DNA of 64,000 nt from Leucobacter aridicollis (GTDB taxonomy: Bacteria > Actinomycetota > Actinomycetes > Actinomycetales > Microbacteriaceae), in NCBI RefSeq assembly GCF_013409595.1, contig NZ_JACCBD010000001.1:186001-250000 (forward strand), given 5' to 3'. A model generated the notes under the pieces. It was not told where the DNA came from. It worked only from the letters and a program-made list of their open reading frames with translations, and ran no database searches. Made by a program: the position numbers and the translations under genes. Positions 34,428-42,625 of the stretch are shown one piece after another. How positions within the stretch are numbered: position 1 is the first letter of the stretch; every line of letters starts with the position of its first letter.

Positions 34428-35356
34428 TGCATTGGCTCCGTTGTCAGGATCACGTCGTGAATGAGGTGGGTGTGGGCCGGGTCGATCTCACCGGCGACCG
34501 GCGCGAGCACTGCAGCGGCAGACCAGGCAACCGCGCGTCGCAAGGCATCGCTCGGATCGGATTCGGTCAGTAGCTCGCCGCGGTGAATGGCAGACGCGAA
34601 CGCCGCTACGGCGGCGTCTCCCGCTCCCGTCGGATTGCCGACGAGCGGTTCGGGGAGCCGCGCCCTTCGAACGACGGGGTCCCCCTGGAGTGCGAGCATC
34701 ATGCCCTCCTCGCCGAGTGACACCACCACGGCGCGGGCACCGAGTTCGGTGAGGTGTCGGGCGCCCGCGAGCGGGTCAGTCAGGCCTGTTGCCTGAACGA
34801 GTTCTTCGGCGTTGGGCTTGAGGAGATGCGCCCCGGCCCGTGCGGCATCGAGGAGAAGGGAGCCCGATGTGTCGACGATGACCGGAAGCTGGGCGCAAGC
34901 CCCGATGAGCTCGCCGAGAAACTCCGAGGAGGTGCCGGGTGGCAGGCTTCCGCTCACGACTACGACGCTCGCCTGTGCGGATCCGTCGCGAAGCGCGGCG
35001 ACGAACACGGCCTCCTCCTCTGCTGCGAGCCCGGTCCCGCGTTCGTTGAACAGCGTGGCGTCGCCGTTGTCGGTGACGAACGCGATGCTCCGTCGAGTCT
35101 CGGAAGCGACCCGCACCAGCTCGTGAGGCACACCGCTTCCTGCGAGGTCGGCTGCGAACTGCTTGCCAGTTAGACCGCCAACGGTCGAGAGCGCGAGCGT
35201 AGAAAACCCCTGCGAGTCGAGCACACGCGCGACGTTCACGCCCTTCCCGCCCGCGCGGGCGATGGGGGCGTCGACCCGGTGGCTCTCGCCCGGGGAGAGA
35301 GCGGGGAGATGGTATGTGACATCGAGCGCGGGATTAACAGTGACGGTAACGATCAT
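34424..35356 (-). CDS. PfkB-family hexose-phosphate kinase (FruK/LacC-like)
   Basis: The 310-aa protein starts MIVTVTVNPALDVTYHL, the hallmark of 1-phosphofructokinase/tagatose-6-phosphate kinases. It also has RAGGKGVNVARVL and the C-terminal GNPTGAGDAAVAAFA with the catalytic aspartate. It would phosphorylate fructose-1-P or tagatose-6-P to the bisphosphate used by the adjacent aldolase. The start at 35356 is fixed by the ATGA overlap with the preceding gene; a longer start at 35374 is less likely. Confidence 0.92.
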   Translation of the reverse strand: MIVTVTVNPALDVTYHLPALSPGESHRVDAPIARAGGKGVNVARVLDSQGFSTLALSTVGGLTGKQFAADLAGSGVPHELVRVASETRRSIAFVTDNGDATLFNERGTGLAAEEEAVFVAALRDGSAQASVVVVSGSLPPGTSSEFLGELIGACAQLPVIVDTSGSLLLDAARAGAHLLKPNAEELVQATGLTDPLAGARHLTELGARAVVVSLGEEGMMLALQGDPVVRRARLPEPLVGNPTGAGDAAVAAFASAIHRGELLTESDPSDALRRAVAWSAAAVLAPVAGEIDPAHTHLIHDVILTTEPMQ

Positions 35357-35835
35357 GCTGGCCTGCCCTCCCATGGCCGAACGCTACCGAGCACGCTCAG
35401 AGGTTCGCCGCGTGCGACTCGCAGTGCGGCCGCCGACACCTCAGCCGGGGTGTGCCAGCGGCTCGTGCCGTGCGGGAGCTCCACCCAACCGAGAATGAGC
35501 TCGTCGTCGTTGTGGTCACGCGTGTTCTCCGGCGCCGCTGCCTTGCTCGTGCGAAGCACGACCACGGTACCGTCGACGTGGTCGCGGATGAGCGCCAGCG
35601 TGTCGGCAGACACAGCCGGCACGTACACGATCGCATGAGCCCATCGAGTATCGGATGCGGCGGCGGAGAAAGCCGTCAAGGAATGACCGTCGCAACGCAG
35701 CCAGCTTGCCCCGGCTGGCGCCTGCCGGGAGCGACTCATGGCGGTCACACGGTGCCCCGCGGCCACGAGCTGAGTCACCGCGGGGGCGAGGATCCCCGAT
35801 CCACCCACGACGAGATATGACGATGGCTGGGTCAT
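35353..35835 (-). CDS. Short Rossmann-fold (NAD(P)-binding) protein
   Basis: The product is only 160 aa. It begins TQPSSYLVVGGSGILAPAVT, a dinucleotide-binding GxGGxG-like loop, and continues with a SDR/epimerase-like first half (AAGHRVTAMSRSRQAP). It ends without the SDR catalytic YxxxK, so it looks like half of a dehydrogenase or a stand-alone sensor. It lies one base after the dehydratase stop and overlaps pfkB by ATGA, so it belongs to the same operon. Its function is unknown. Confidence 0.75.
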   Translation of the reverse strand: MTQPSSYLVVGGSGILAPAVTQLVAAGHRVTAMSRSRQAPAGASWLRCDGHSLTAFSAAASDTRWAHAIVYVPAVSADTLALIRDHVDGTVVVLRTSKAAAPENTRDHNDDELILGWVELPHGTSRWHTPAEVSAAALRVARGEPLSVLGSVRPWEGRPA

Positions 35836-35836
35836 G

Positions 35837-37591
35837 TCAGAACGCCTGCGGTCCGACGGCCGCACCGCTGCTGCCCTGCAAGAAGTCGAGGTCGAGTCCC
35901 TCGTCTGCCTGCGTGACGTGTTCGATATACAGGCGCGTCCACCCGCGCTCGCTGCCGGGCACCTGCGGCGCCACCCAGCCGGTCTTGCGCGCTGCAAGTT
36001 CGGCGTCGTCGACGTGCAGGTGCAGGCTTCGACTCGGCACGTCGAGGGTGATGGTGTCGCCAGTGCGTACGAGTGCGAGCGGGCCACCGGCGGCCGCCTC
36101 CGGCGCAACGTGCAACACCACGGTGCCGTACGAGGTGCCGCTCATTCGGGCATCTGAGATGCGCACCATGTCGGTAACCCCGGCCTCGAGCAGTTTTCGG
36201 GGGAGCGGGAGGTTGCCGACCTCGGGCATGCCGGGGTAACCGCGCGGTCCGACGTTTCGCACGACGAGAATGTCATCGGCGGTGACCTCCAACTCGGGGT
36301 CGTCAGCGTCGGCGAGGTACGCATCGAGGGTGTCCCAGACCAGCGCGCGCCCCGTGTGCGTGAGCAGCTCTTCGGAAGCGGCCGACTGCTTCACGACAGC
36401 ACCCCGCGGCGCGAGGTTGCCGCGCACCACGGCGATGCCGGAGCCGGGAGCCTTGACCGGATTGTCGAGCGGCCGAATCACCTCGGGGTTGTACACCTCG
36501 GCGCCCGCGTAGTTCTCGCCGAACGTCTTGCCGCTCACCGTGAGCGTGTCACGGTGCAGCAGATCGCCGAGGGTCTCCGCGAACCCGGCGGTGCCGCCCG
36601 CATACTCAAAGTCCTCCATGAGGAACCGCCCGCTCGGCATGAGATCGGCGATGACCGGCACGTCGCGGACGAGCGTGTCGAAGTCGTCGAGCGTCAGCTC
36701 CACGCCGACGCGGCGAGCGAGCGCGAGCAGGTGGATCACCGCGTTCGTGGAGCCACCGAGAGCTGCGTTCGCACGAACGCCGTTCTCGAACGCCTCGCGG
36801 GTGAGGATCTTCGACGGGCGCAGATCCTCCTCGACCATCTCGACGATGCGGCGCCCAGCGAGGTGGGCGGCAGTCGAACGGCGCGAATCGTTCGCAGGCA
36901 GCGCGGCGGTGCCAGGCAGCTGCATGCCCATGAACTCCGACACGCACGCCATCGTCGACGCGGTGCCCATCGTCATACAGTGGCCCTGGCTGCGCGCCAT
37001 GCACCCCTCGGCCTCGGTGACGGCGGCCTCGTCGATCTGCCCGGCGCGGTACGCCTCTGTGAAGCGCCAGACCGAGGTGCCTGAGCCGATGTCACCGCCG
37101 CGGTACTTACCGTTGAGCATCGGCCCGCCGGTGATGAGCAGCGACGGGATATCGACTGAGGCGGCGCCCATGAGGTAGGCCGGGGTGGTCTTGTCGCACC
37201 CGGCGAGCAGCACGACGCCGTCGAGCGGATTCGCACGCAGCGTCTCCTCGAGATCCATCGCCATGAGGTTGCGCAGTAGCATCGCGGTCGGGCGCACGAG
37301 CGGCTCGCCCGCAGAAGTCGTGGGGAACTCGAAGGGCACGCCGCCCGCCTGCCAGATCCCGCGCTTCACATGCTCAGCGAGCACCCGAAGGTGAATGTTG
37401 CAGCTCGTGAGCTCACTCCACGAGTTCGCGATGCCGATGACGGGGCGGCCCCGGAACGTATCGTCGGGGAGCCCCTCACTGCGCATCCAGGAGCGGTGCA
37501 TGAACCCGGTCTTGCCGTCGGCTCCGAACCACTTCGCGCTGCGCAGGCCCTCGCCCCAGTCGTGGGTCGAGCCAAGATTCTTCGCGCTCAT
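35837..37591 (-). CDS. IlvD/Edd-family sugar-acid dehydratase
   Basis: The product is 584 aa and belongs to the arabonate/xylonate/gluconate dehydratase branch. Fe-S and substrate motifs are IGIANSWSELTSCNIHLR, LLAGCDKTTPAYLMGAASV, EGCMARSQGHCMTMGTASTM and the late GTSYGTVVLHVAPEA. Such enzymes convert aldonic acids to 2-keto-3-deoxy acids. Start ATG 37591 overlaps the GH4 stop (ATGA). A role in branched-chain amino acid synthesis is less likely given the carbohydrate neighbours. Confidence 0.92.
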   Translation of the reverse strand: MSAKNLGSTHDWGEGLRSAKWFGADGKTGFMHRSWMRSEGLPDDTFRGRPVIGIANSWSELTSCNIHLRVLAEHVKRGIWQAGGVPFEFPTTSAGEPLVRPTAMLLRNLMAMDLEETLRANPLDGVVLLAGCDKTTPAYLMGAASVDIPSLLITGGPMLNGKYRGGDIGSGTSVWRFTEAYRAGQIDEAAVTEAEGCMARSQGHCMTMGTASTMACVSEFMGMQLPGTAALPANDSRRSTAAHLAGRRIVEMVEEDLRPSKILTREAFENGVRANAALGGSTNAVIHLLALARRVGVELTLDDFDTLVRDVPVIADLMPSGRFLMEDFEYAGGTAGFAETLGDLLHRDTLTVSGKTFGENYAGAEVYNPEVIRPLDNPVKAPGSGIAVVRGNLAPRGAVVKQSAASEELLTHTGRALVWDTLDAYLADADDPELEVTADDILVVRNVGPRGYPGMPEVGNLPLPRKLLEAGVTDMVRISDARMSGTSYGTVVLHVAPEAAAGGPLALVRTGDTITLDVPSRSLHLHVDDAELAARKTGWVAPQVPGSERGWTRLYIEHVTQADEGLDLDFLQGSSGAAVGPQAF

Positions 37592-38958
37592 GCTGTGAAC
37601 CTCGGGAGATTGGCTGCCTGGGCCGCGAGCAGGTCGTCCGTGAGCGCCGCGGCGCGGTCGCTATCGAGCACTGCTCCGTCGGCGATCATCGCCTCAATGA
37701 CGAGGTCGCGGTTGCCCGTCAGGGCAGCCTCGACTGCGATGTCCACCGACGAGAGCCGGCGGGCGAGCACGCTCGTGAGCGGCCCCCCGAGGTCGGGGAC
37801 GGCGATGGGGCGGATCCCGCGCGCGGTTGCGACTCCAGGAACTTCGACGGCCGACCAGTCGGGCAGGCCAGGTACCGTGCCGTTGTTGATCACGTTGCAG
37901 CTGAACATCTCGCGCGAATCAAAGGTGATCGAGCGAATGATTGAGATGAGCTGTTCCTGCTCGCCGCCGCTGCGCTCGAAGATGGATTCGTCGAGCGGAT
38001 CCTCGCCGTTCGCCTGGCGACGCATGGACTGGTAGCGATTCTCGCCCCAATCGAGGATCTCGGGAAGGCTGAACGCGTCAACGCCGAGCTTCTTGCCATA
38101 GTAGTCGCCGTTCGCGAAACGCTCGGGGAAGAATTCGACAATGTGGCGGTCGCCCGCGGCTGCGAATGCGCCGTAACGATGGAACAGCTCCCACGCGTAG
38201 GGGTTGTGCCACGCGGAGGGGGTGTCGTAAAAAATGTTCCCGATCTCATCGGGGTTCGGGGTGACGGCGAGCTCACGCTCGACGCGCTCACGCACAATCG
38301 GCCAGGCGTCCCGCCCGTCGAGACGGAAGTCGTAGATGAACGTGAGGTGGTTGATGCCGGCGTACAGCGTCGACGTGCGCTCGAACGGAGCATCGATGAG
38401 CTGGGCAAGTTCGCGCTGGATGTGGTGCACCCCGTGGCAGAGGCCGACGACATCGAGCCCGGTCTGCTGGTGGATCGCCTGCACGTTGGCGGTCATTGGA
38501 TTCGAGTAGTTGAAGAAGTGCGCCTCAGGTGCGAGTTCGGCAATGTCATGGGCGATATCGACGAGGACGGGTGTCGTCCGCAGCAGCCTGCTGATGCCGC
38601 CGGGCATAATCGAGTCGCCGACCGGCTGATAGACGCCGTGGCGCTGCACGATCTCGTGATCGAGCTGCCAGGCCGGGCGGCCGCCCACCCCCACGCACGT
38701 GACGATGAAGTCTGCGCCGGGGAGGACGGCGCGGCGGTCGTCGCTGCGCACCACGCGAATCTTGCCCTCGGCTCCGCGCGCGGAAACCATGGCCTCGGCG
38801 AGGTCCGCCGCGACATTCAACGCCTCAGTGTTGATGTCGACGAGGCGGATCTCCCAGTGCCCGAGGTCTGTTGCGCCGATGAGGTCGGCGAGTAGGCCGC
38901 GGGTGAAGACCGCGGACCCTGCCCCGATGAGAACGAGGACGCGTCGTTCGGATGTCAT
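37588..38958 (-). CDS. Glycoside hydrolase family 4 (NAD/Mn-dependent)
   Basis: The product is 456 aa. The N-terminal GAGSAVFTRGLLADLIG binds NAD; FNYSNPMTANVQ and GLCHGVHH supply the substrate/metal residues of GH4. The family includes alpha-galactosidases, 6-phospho-glycosidases and alpha-glucuronidases, and works by transient oxidation at C3. AAAGGAG lies before ATG 38958. The MalFG importer nearby and the absence of PTS genes argue against a phosphorylated substrate. The CHGVHH variant is like alpha-galactosidase/glucuronidase members, but I cannot decide. Confidence 0.93.
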   Translation of the reverse strand: MTSERRVLVLIGAGSAVFTRGLLADLIGATDLGHWEIRLVDINTEALNVAADLAEAMVSARGAEGKIRVVRSDDRRAVLPGADFIVTCVGVGGRPAWQLDHEIVQRHGVYQPVGDSIMPGGISRLLRTTPVLVDIAHDIAELAPEAHFFNYSNPMTANVQAIHQQTGLDVVGLCHGVHHIQRELAQLIDAPFERTSTLYAGINHLTFIYDFRLDGRDAWPIVRERVERELAVTPNPDEIGNIFYDTPSAWHNPYAWELFHRYGAFAAAGDRHIVEFFPERFANGDYYGKKLGVDAFSLPEILDWGENRYQSMRRQANGEDPLDESIFERSGGEQEQLISIIRSITFDSREMFSCNVINNGTVPGLPDWSAVEVPGVATARGIRPIAVPDLGGPLTSVLARRLSSVDIAVEAALTGNRDLVIEAMIADGAVLDSDRAAALTDDLLAAQAANLPRFTA

Positions 38959-39001
38959 TGCTTGCTCCTTTGCCAGCGGTGAAACGAGAGTTGTGCGGGA
39001 T

Positions 39002-39841
39002 CTATTGGGTTCGCTGCGAACGGTAGACGTAGCGGTTGGTGAGTTCGCCCAGGCCCTCCACGCCGCAGACGACGGTCTGGCCGTGTTGCACGTAGCGCGG
39101 GGGAGTACGGAAGCCGCCGGCACCTGCCGGGGTGCCGCTGAGCACAATGTCGCCCGGCTCGAGGGTGATGCCGTCGCTCACGAACGCGAGGATAGTGGGG
39201 AGATCGAAAATCATCTCGGAGGTGTGGTCCTCCTGCATGAGCTCGCCGTCGACGGTGGCGTACACGCGGTGTGAGGCAGCGAGGTTGAATTCGTCAGAGG
39301 TCACGAGCCACGGCCCGAGCGGGGTGAACGTGTCAAACGACTTCCCTCGGGTCCACTGGGCATCGGCAAACTGCACGTCGCGTGCCGAAACGTCGTTTGC
39401 GACTGTTGCCGCGGCCACGTCGTCGAGCGTTGCCGGGGTGATTCCGCCGCAGCGGCGCCCGATTACGAGCGCGAGTTCCGCTTCGAAGTCGATGCCCTGG
39501 GTGAGGTGGTCTGGTACGAAGACGTCGGTCGTGGGGCCGGTGATTGACGAGGGATATTTGGCGAAGGTCAGCGGACGTTCGGGAGCGGCGAAGCCGGTCT
39601 CTTCGGCGTGGTCGACATAGTTCAATCCCACGGCGATGATCTTGCCCGCGCCGCTCACGGGGGCGAGCAGCTCGAGATCGCTGGCGTCGATGGTGTCCCA
39701 GTTTGCTGCGACGTCTGCGCGAACGGCGGCGATCGCGGCGAGGGCGTCGTCGGGGAAGTCACTGGGCGCGAGTCGTGTCGCCCCAGCAGTGTCGACGATG
39801 ATGCGAGGCTGGCCGTCAATGCGTGCCCGGGCGATTCTCAA
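39002..39841 (-). CDS. Fumarylacetoacetate hydrolase (FAH) family protein
   Basis: The product is 279 aa. An N-terminal part is followed by the FAH catalytic domain: AVGLNYVDHAEETGF, the metal-binding DFEAELALVIGRRCGG, VANDVSARDVQF and the C-terminal LEPGDIVLSGTPAG. In sugar-acid routes FAH enzymes hydrolyse diketo-deoxy acids, and others are acylpyruvases. I place the start at the TTG 39839-39841, with AAAGGAG upstream; the frame further upstream is not family-like. It is the first gene of the minus-strand catabolic operon. Confidence 0.9.
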   Translation of the reverse strand: MRIARARIDGQPRIIVDTAGATRLAPSDFPDDALAAIAAVRADVAANWDTIDASDLELLAPVSGAGKIIAVGLNYVDHAEETGFAAPERPLTFAKYPSSITGPTTDVFVPDHLTQGIDFEAELALVIGRRCGGITPATLDDVAAATVANDVSARDVQFADAQWTRGKSFDTFTPLGPWLVTSDEFNLAASHRVYATVDGELMQEDHTSEMIFDLPTILAFVSDGITLEPGDIVLSGTPAGAGGFRTPPRYVQHGQTVVCGVEGLGELTNRYVYRSQRTQ

Positions 39842-39910
39842 TGTTCTCTCCTTTGCGAAACCGAATGAGCCCATTCTGGCATAAACATTCACAAATGAGC
39901 AAGAATGGGC
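39842..39910. promoter_or_regulatory. Divergent control region with inverted repeat and shared TGCTCATTT motif
   Basis: A 9-bp inverted repeat GCCCATTCT / AGAATGGGC (39869-39877 and 39902-39910) brackets the region. On the minus strand, TGCTCATTTGTGAATG (39886-39901) closely matches TGCTCATTTCTGATTG upstream of the SIS gene at 46876-46891. It is probably a site for the locus regulator (DeoR type). Confidence 0.5.
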
Positions 39911-40623
39911 AGATGCACTCATTATCCATTCTCACTGTCGGCCCGAACCACGAAGGCGTTGGGGCCCCATCACTCGTCCAGGGCGTCTACGGTGCAGTCG
40001 GCAACCTTGAACTACTCTCATGCGACCGTGAAGACGGCCTCTGGGTCTACTGGTTCAATTCCGACCGGGAATCAGATCCGTGCGAGACCCCCGACGTACC
40101 GGCTGGGACGTGGAGCGCCGGGCTTCACTTTGCGTCAGGCGCGGCCTACGCCGAAGCGCAGATCATGCAGTCGTCGGAGGGGCCGAACCACCTTGAAGTC
40201 CTGGCCTTGACTCGGGCCGGAGCGCTCGAAAGCTGGTTCTGGTCTCCGGGGCCCGGATTCCAGCGACGTGGGACGCCGGCGTGGAGCCGTGACGGGGCGG
40301 ATCGCGTCGAGGCATTCAACGCCGTGATCAGCGGCGGACAGGTCTCCGTCACCGTGCGCACTAGTCACGGTACGCTGCGCCGACTCCATTCCGACACGAC
40401 GCGGTACCCTGAACGCCACTGGGAGGCCAGCGCCACGGGCCCGGGCCTCACCGATGGCTGGGCAGACCTTGCCAAGCTGCGGCTCGTTGAACCGGCCGAG
40501 GCGATCCCGAGTACCGCCCGCGAAGCCAGCTCTACCCGCGAGGGCGGAATGCGCGAAGTCACGTGGCGAGGTGCCGACGGACGGGTGCGTCACTGGGGGC
40601 TGCCGCTCCGCGAGGAAAACTAG
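39895..40623 (+). CDS. PLL-lectin-like repeat protein (tentative)
   Basis: The product is about 242 aa. Repeated blocks of about 45-60 residues have the look of PLL-type seven-bladed lectin modules: GAVGNLELLSCDREDGLWVY, EGPNHLEVLALTRAGALESW, and then arginine- and tryptophan-rich stretches. There is no signal peptide or catalytic motif, so a cytoplasmic sugar-binding or sensing role is conceivable. Two starts are possible, ATG 39895 and ATG 39913. The gene is divergent from the FAH/GH4 operon and ends at a strong terminator. The family call is from pattern only. Confidence 0.6.
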   Translation: MSKNGQMHSLSILTVGPNHEGVGAPSLVQGVYGAVGNLELLSCDREDGLWVYWFNSDRESDPCETPDVPAGTWSAGLHFASGAAYAEAQIMQSSEGPNHLEVLALTRAGALESWFWSPGPGFQRRGTPAWSRDGADRVEAFNAVISGGQVSVTVRTSHGTLRRLHSDTTRYPERHWEASATGPGLTDGWADLAKLRLVEPAEAIPSTAREASSTREGGMREVTWRGADGRVRHWGLPLREEN

Positions 40624-40625
40624 AC

Positions 40626-40665
40626 GACGGGGCGGGGGCGCACATCAAGTGCGCCCCGCCCCGTC
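40626..40665. terminator. Bidirectional terminator hairpin
   Basis: GACGGGG..GCGCAC pairs with GTGCGCCCCGCCCCGTC around the loop ATCAA (one unpaired G), followed by GCAAGTTTTCC on the plus strand. It separates the convergent lectin-like and deacetylase-like genes. Confidence 0.8.
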
Positions 40666-40681
40666 GCAAGTTTTCCTTTGG

Positions 40682-41362
40682 CTAGCGAATCCGGTGGATC
40701 ATCGTGTTCGAGAACACGTAGCGGTACCCCGCCTCGCGTACGGCATCGTCGTGCAGCGCACTCTGCCCGTACGAGGAACCGTGGAGCCAGGCAAACGCCG
40801 GCGCTTCCTGTCCGGTGACTGCCTCGAGCTTGCGCTTTGGTTCGAATACCTCACGCTCGAGATCCTCCGCGGTGAAGACATTGTCGTAGCCCTCGTGGCG
40901 GGCGGTGTGTGGGAAGACCACGTGCCGTTTCGACAACTGCGCGACCTCGTCCCACGTCATCGCGATCCTGCCGCCGCGGGTGTCCTCCTCGACGAGTGAG
41001 ATCCAGTGTGCCCGGGCGAACGCCTCCTGGTGTTCTTCCGGGGTGTCGAGAAACGACGTTGCGATCGGGAACCAGCCCGTCAGGCCGAGCTCCTCGCAGA
41101 GCGGCGCAGCGACCTCAGCGGAGTTACGGTAGCCCTCGTAGAACACCGGGATCAGGCCGGGCCGGTCGGCGTGCCACTCGCCGGTCTCGAACAGTCGGTC
41201 GAGATCAGCGAGGGTGACAGGGGCGTAGTCCTTGGCGAAACCTGCGAGCTCGGCGGCGAGTTCGTCGCGGGCGACCCGTGGCGTTGAATGGTAGTTCACC
41301 ACGCGGATGAAGTGGCCGTTCTGAAGCTGTTCGCGAGTGCGGCTCAGTGCTGGGCGAGTCAT
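40682..41362 (-). CDS. Polysaccharide-deacetylase-fold (NodB-like) protein with degenerate motif 1
   Basis: The product is 226 aa. Secondary-structure order follows the NodB homology domain: VVNYHSTP, then VFYEGYRNSAEVAAPLCEEL in place of the usual TFDDGYxxN block, then FPIATSFLD, and the HTARHEGYDN motif in place of HSxxH. The first Asp of TFDDG (catalytic base) is replaced by Tyr and the second by Glu, so metal binding may be altered. There is no signal peptide. AAAGGAA precedes the ATG. It follows a 123-aa unknown gene by 14 bp. Deacetylase activity is therefore uncertain. Confidence 0.78.
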   Translation of the reverse strand: MTRPALSRTREQLQNGHFIRVVNYHSTPRVARDELAAELAGFAKDYAPVTLADLDRLFETGEWHADRPGLIPVFYEGYRNSAEVAAPLCEELGLTGWFPIATSFLDTPEEHQEAFARAHWISLVEEDTRGGRIAMTWDEVAQLSKRHVVFPHTARHEGYDNVFTAEDLEREVFEPKRKLEAVTGQEAPAFAWLHGSSYGQSALHDDAVREAGYRYVFSNTMIHRIR

Positions 41363-41376
41363 GGTATTCCTTTGAT

Positions 41377-41748
41377 CTAGGCGGTGTGAGTTGAGGCTTC
41401 GGGATCCTGCAGCGGAGCTGCCCCCGGAGCGAAGTGGGTGTATGCGAGGACCTGCATTGCGGTGATCAACGAGCCCTCGTCGAGGTCCTCGCCCCAGGGC
41501 GTCAGCACCGCCGAGTACTCGTCGAGGATGCGAGCGAACTCGGCACCTTCGCCGCGCTGCGGAGCGTCGGCGACGACCGGGATCGAGCCTCGCTCATCTA
41601 CGAGACCGATGACCATCGGGATACCCTCGCGTTCGAGCCGGCGATCATGGCAGGCGCGCATCAGGCCGACGATATCGCCCGCAGCGAGCAGTGTCGCGGG
41701 TGACAGTTCCGCCTGCTGTGAGTCGGTGTCGTGATCGGTGACGGACAT
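41377..41748 (-). CDS. Hypothetical 123-aa protein of the sugar locus
   Basis: The product is 123 aa with a polar N-terminus, a strand pattern IPMVIGLVDERGSIPVVADA and an acidic C-terminal helix (DLDEGSLITAMQVLAYTHFAP). I do not recognise the family. A perfect AAAGGAG is 7 nt before ATG 41748, so it is very likely translated. It is followed 14 bp later by the NodB-like gene, and the two probably work together. Confidence 0.7.
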   Translation of the reverse strand: MSVTDHDTDSQQAELSPATLLAAGDIVGLMRACHDRRLEREGIPMVIGLVDERGSIPVVADAPQRGEGAEFARILDEYSAVLTPWGEDLDEGSLITAMQVLAYTHFAPGAAPLQDPEASTHTA

Positions 41749-41848
41749 GGTGATACTCCTTTGGGTAGGTGAGACCGCGGCAAACAGGGTGCGGCAACGC
41801 ACCCCGCCGGGCGGCGTGGGAATGGGAAAAAGGGGAAGCGGGCGGCCG

Positions 41849-42625
41849 CTAGCAGGTCTCGACGGTGATGCCAGCGGTGCGAAGGCCCGACAGAGCCGCC
41901 GCATCTGCGCCGTCGTCGATGATGAGCCTGTGGATCTTGTCTGCGGGAGCAAGCCGACTCGGGCCACGCTGAGCGAGCTTCGAATGGTCGGCGAGCACGA
42001 TGAGTTCGGATGCCGCACTCACCAACGATCGATCGGTCTGGCTCTCTGAGAGATTCGTGCCCGTGAGCCCCATCTCGGCGTCGACCCCGAAGGCGCCCGT
42101 GTACACCTGGTCGATGCCGAACTCGCTAAGGCCCGAGATCGTGAGATGACCGAGCAGGCTCAGCTCGTTGCGCCTGAGAAGACCCCCCAGAACGATCACT
42201 GAGATCTCTGTCGCCTGCACGAGCCGGTTGGCGACGCTGAGATTGTTCGTCAGCACCGTGAGCCCGGGAATGCCCGAGAGATGGGGGAGCATTGCGTCGG
42301 TGGTCGTGCCACCCGTGATCAGGATCGTGGAGTGATCCTTTACATGCGCGGCCGCCGCGCGGCCCACCCGGAGCTTCTCCTCGGCAAACGAGATCTCGCG
42401 CAGTGGGCGCAGTGGCTCGATATCTTCGACCTGCGCCGCGCCCCCGTGAACGCGCTCGAGAAGGCCGCGCTCCTGCAGATCGTTGAGATCGCGTCGCACC
42501 GTTGATGTGCTCACTCCGAGCAGCTTCGCGAGCTCGTTCACGGATCCCGACCCGTACGAACGGATGTAGTTCAGGAGCTCGCGCTGCCGCTTTGGGCTGA
42601 GTAGCGGTTCAGTAGCCTGCGACAC
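41849..42625 (-). CDS. DeoR-family transcriptional regulator
   Basis: The product is 258 aa. It has an N-terminal DeoR helix-turn-helix (KRQRELLNYI, then SVNELAKLLGVSTSTVRRDL, then LLERVHGGA) and a C-terminal sugar-phosphate-binding domain with ILITGGTTTDAML and LADHSKL. It normally represses until a phosphorylated sugar binds. The GTG start lies within the last codons of the hydroxyacid dehydrogenase, with GAGG upstream. It is the only regulator in the 33-49 kb locus, and palindromes at 46827-46841 and related motifs are likely targets. Confidence 0.94.
   Translation of the reverse strand: MSQATEPLLSPKRQRELLNYIRSYGSGSVNELAKLLGVSTSTVRRDLNDLQERGLLERVHGGAAQVEDIEPLRPLREISFAEEKLRVGRAAAAHVKDHSTILITGGTTTDAMLPHLSGIPGLTVLTNNLSVANRLVQATEISVIVLGGLLRRNELSLLGHLTISGLSEFGIDQVYTGAFGVDAEMGLTGTNLSESQTDRSLVSAASELIVLADHSKLAQRGPSRLAPADKIHRLIIDDGADAAALSGLRTAGITVETC

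Noticed and set aside
39842..39922. N-terminal extension of the FAH protein
   Set aside because: The TTG at 39841 with AAAGGAG upstream matches where the family sequence begins; the extension would run through the operator-like inverted repeat.
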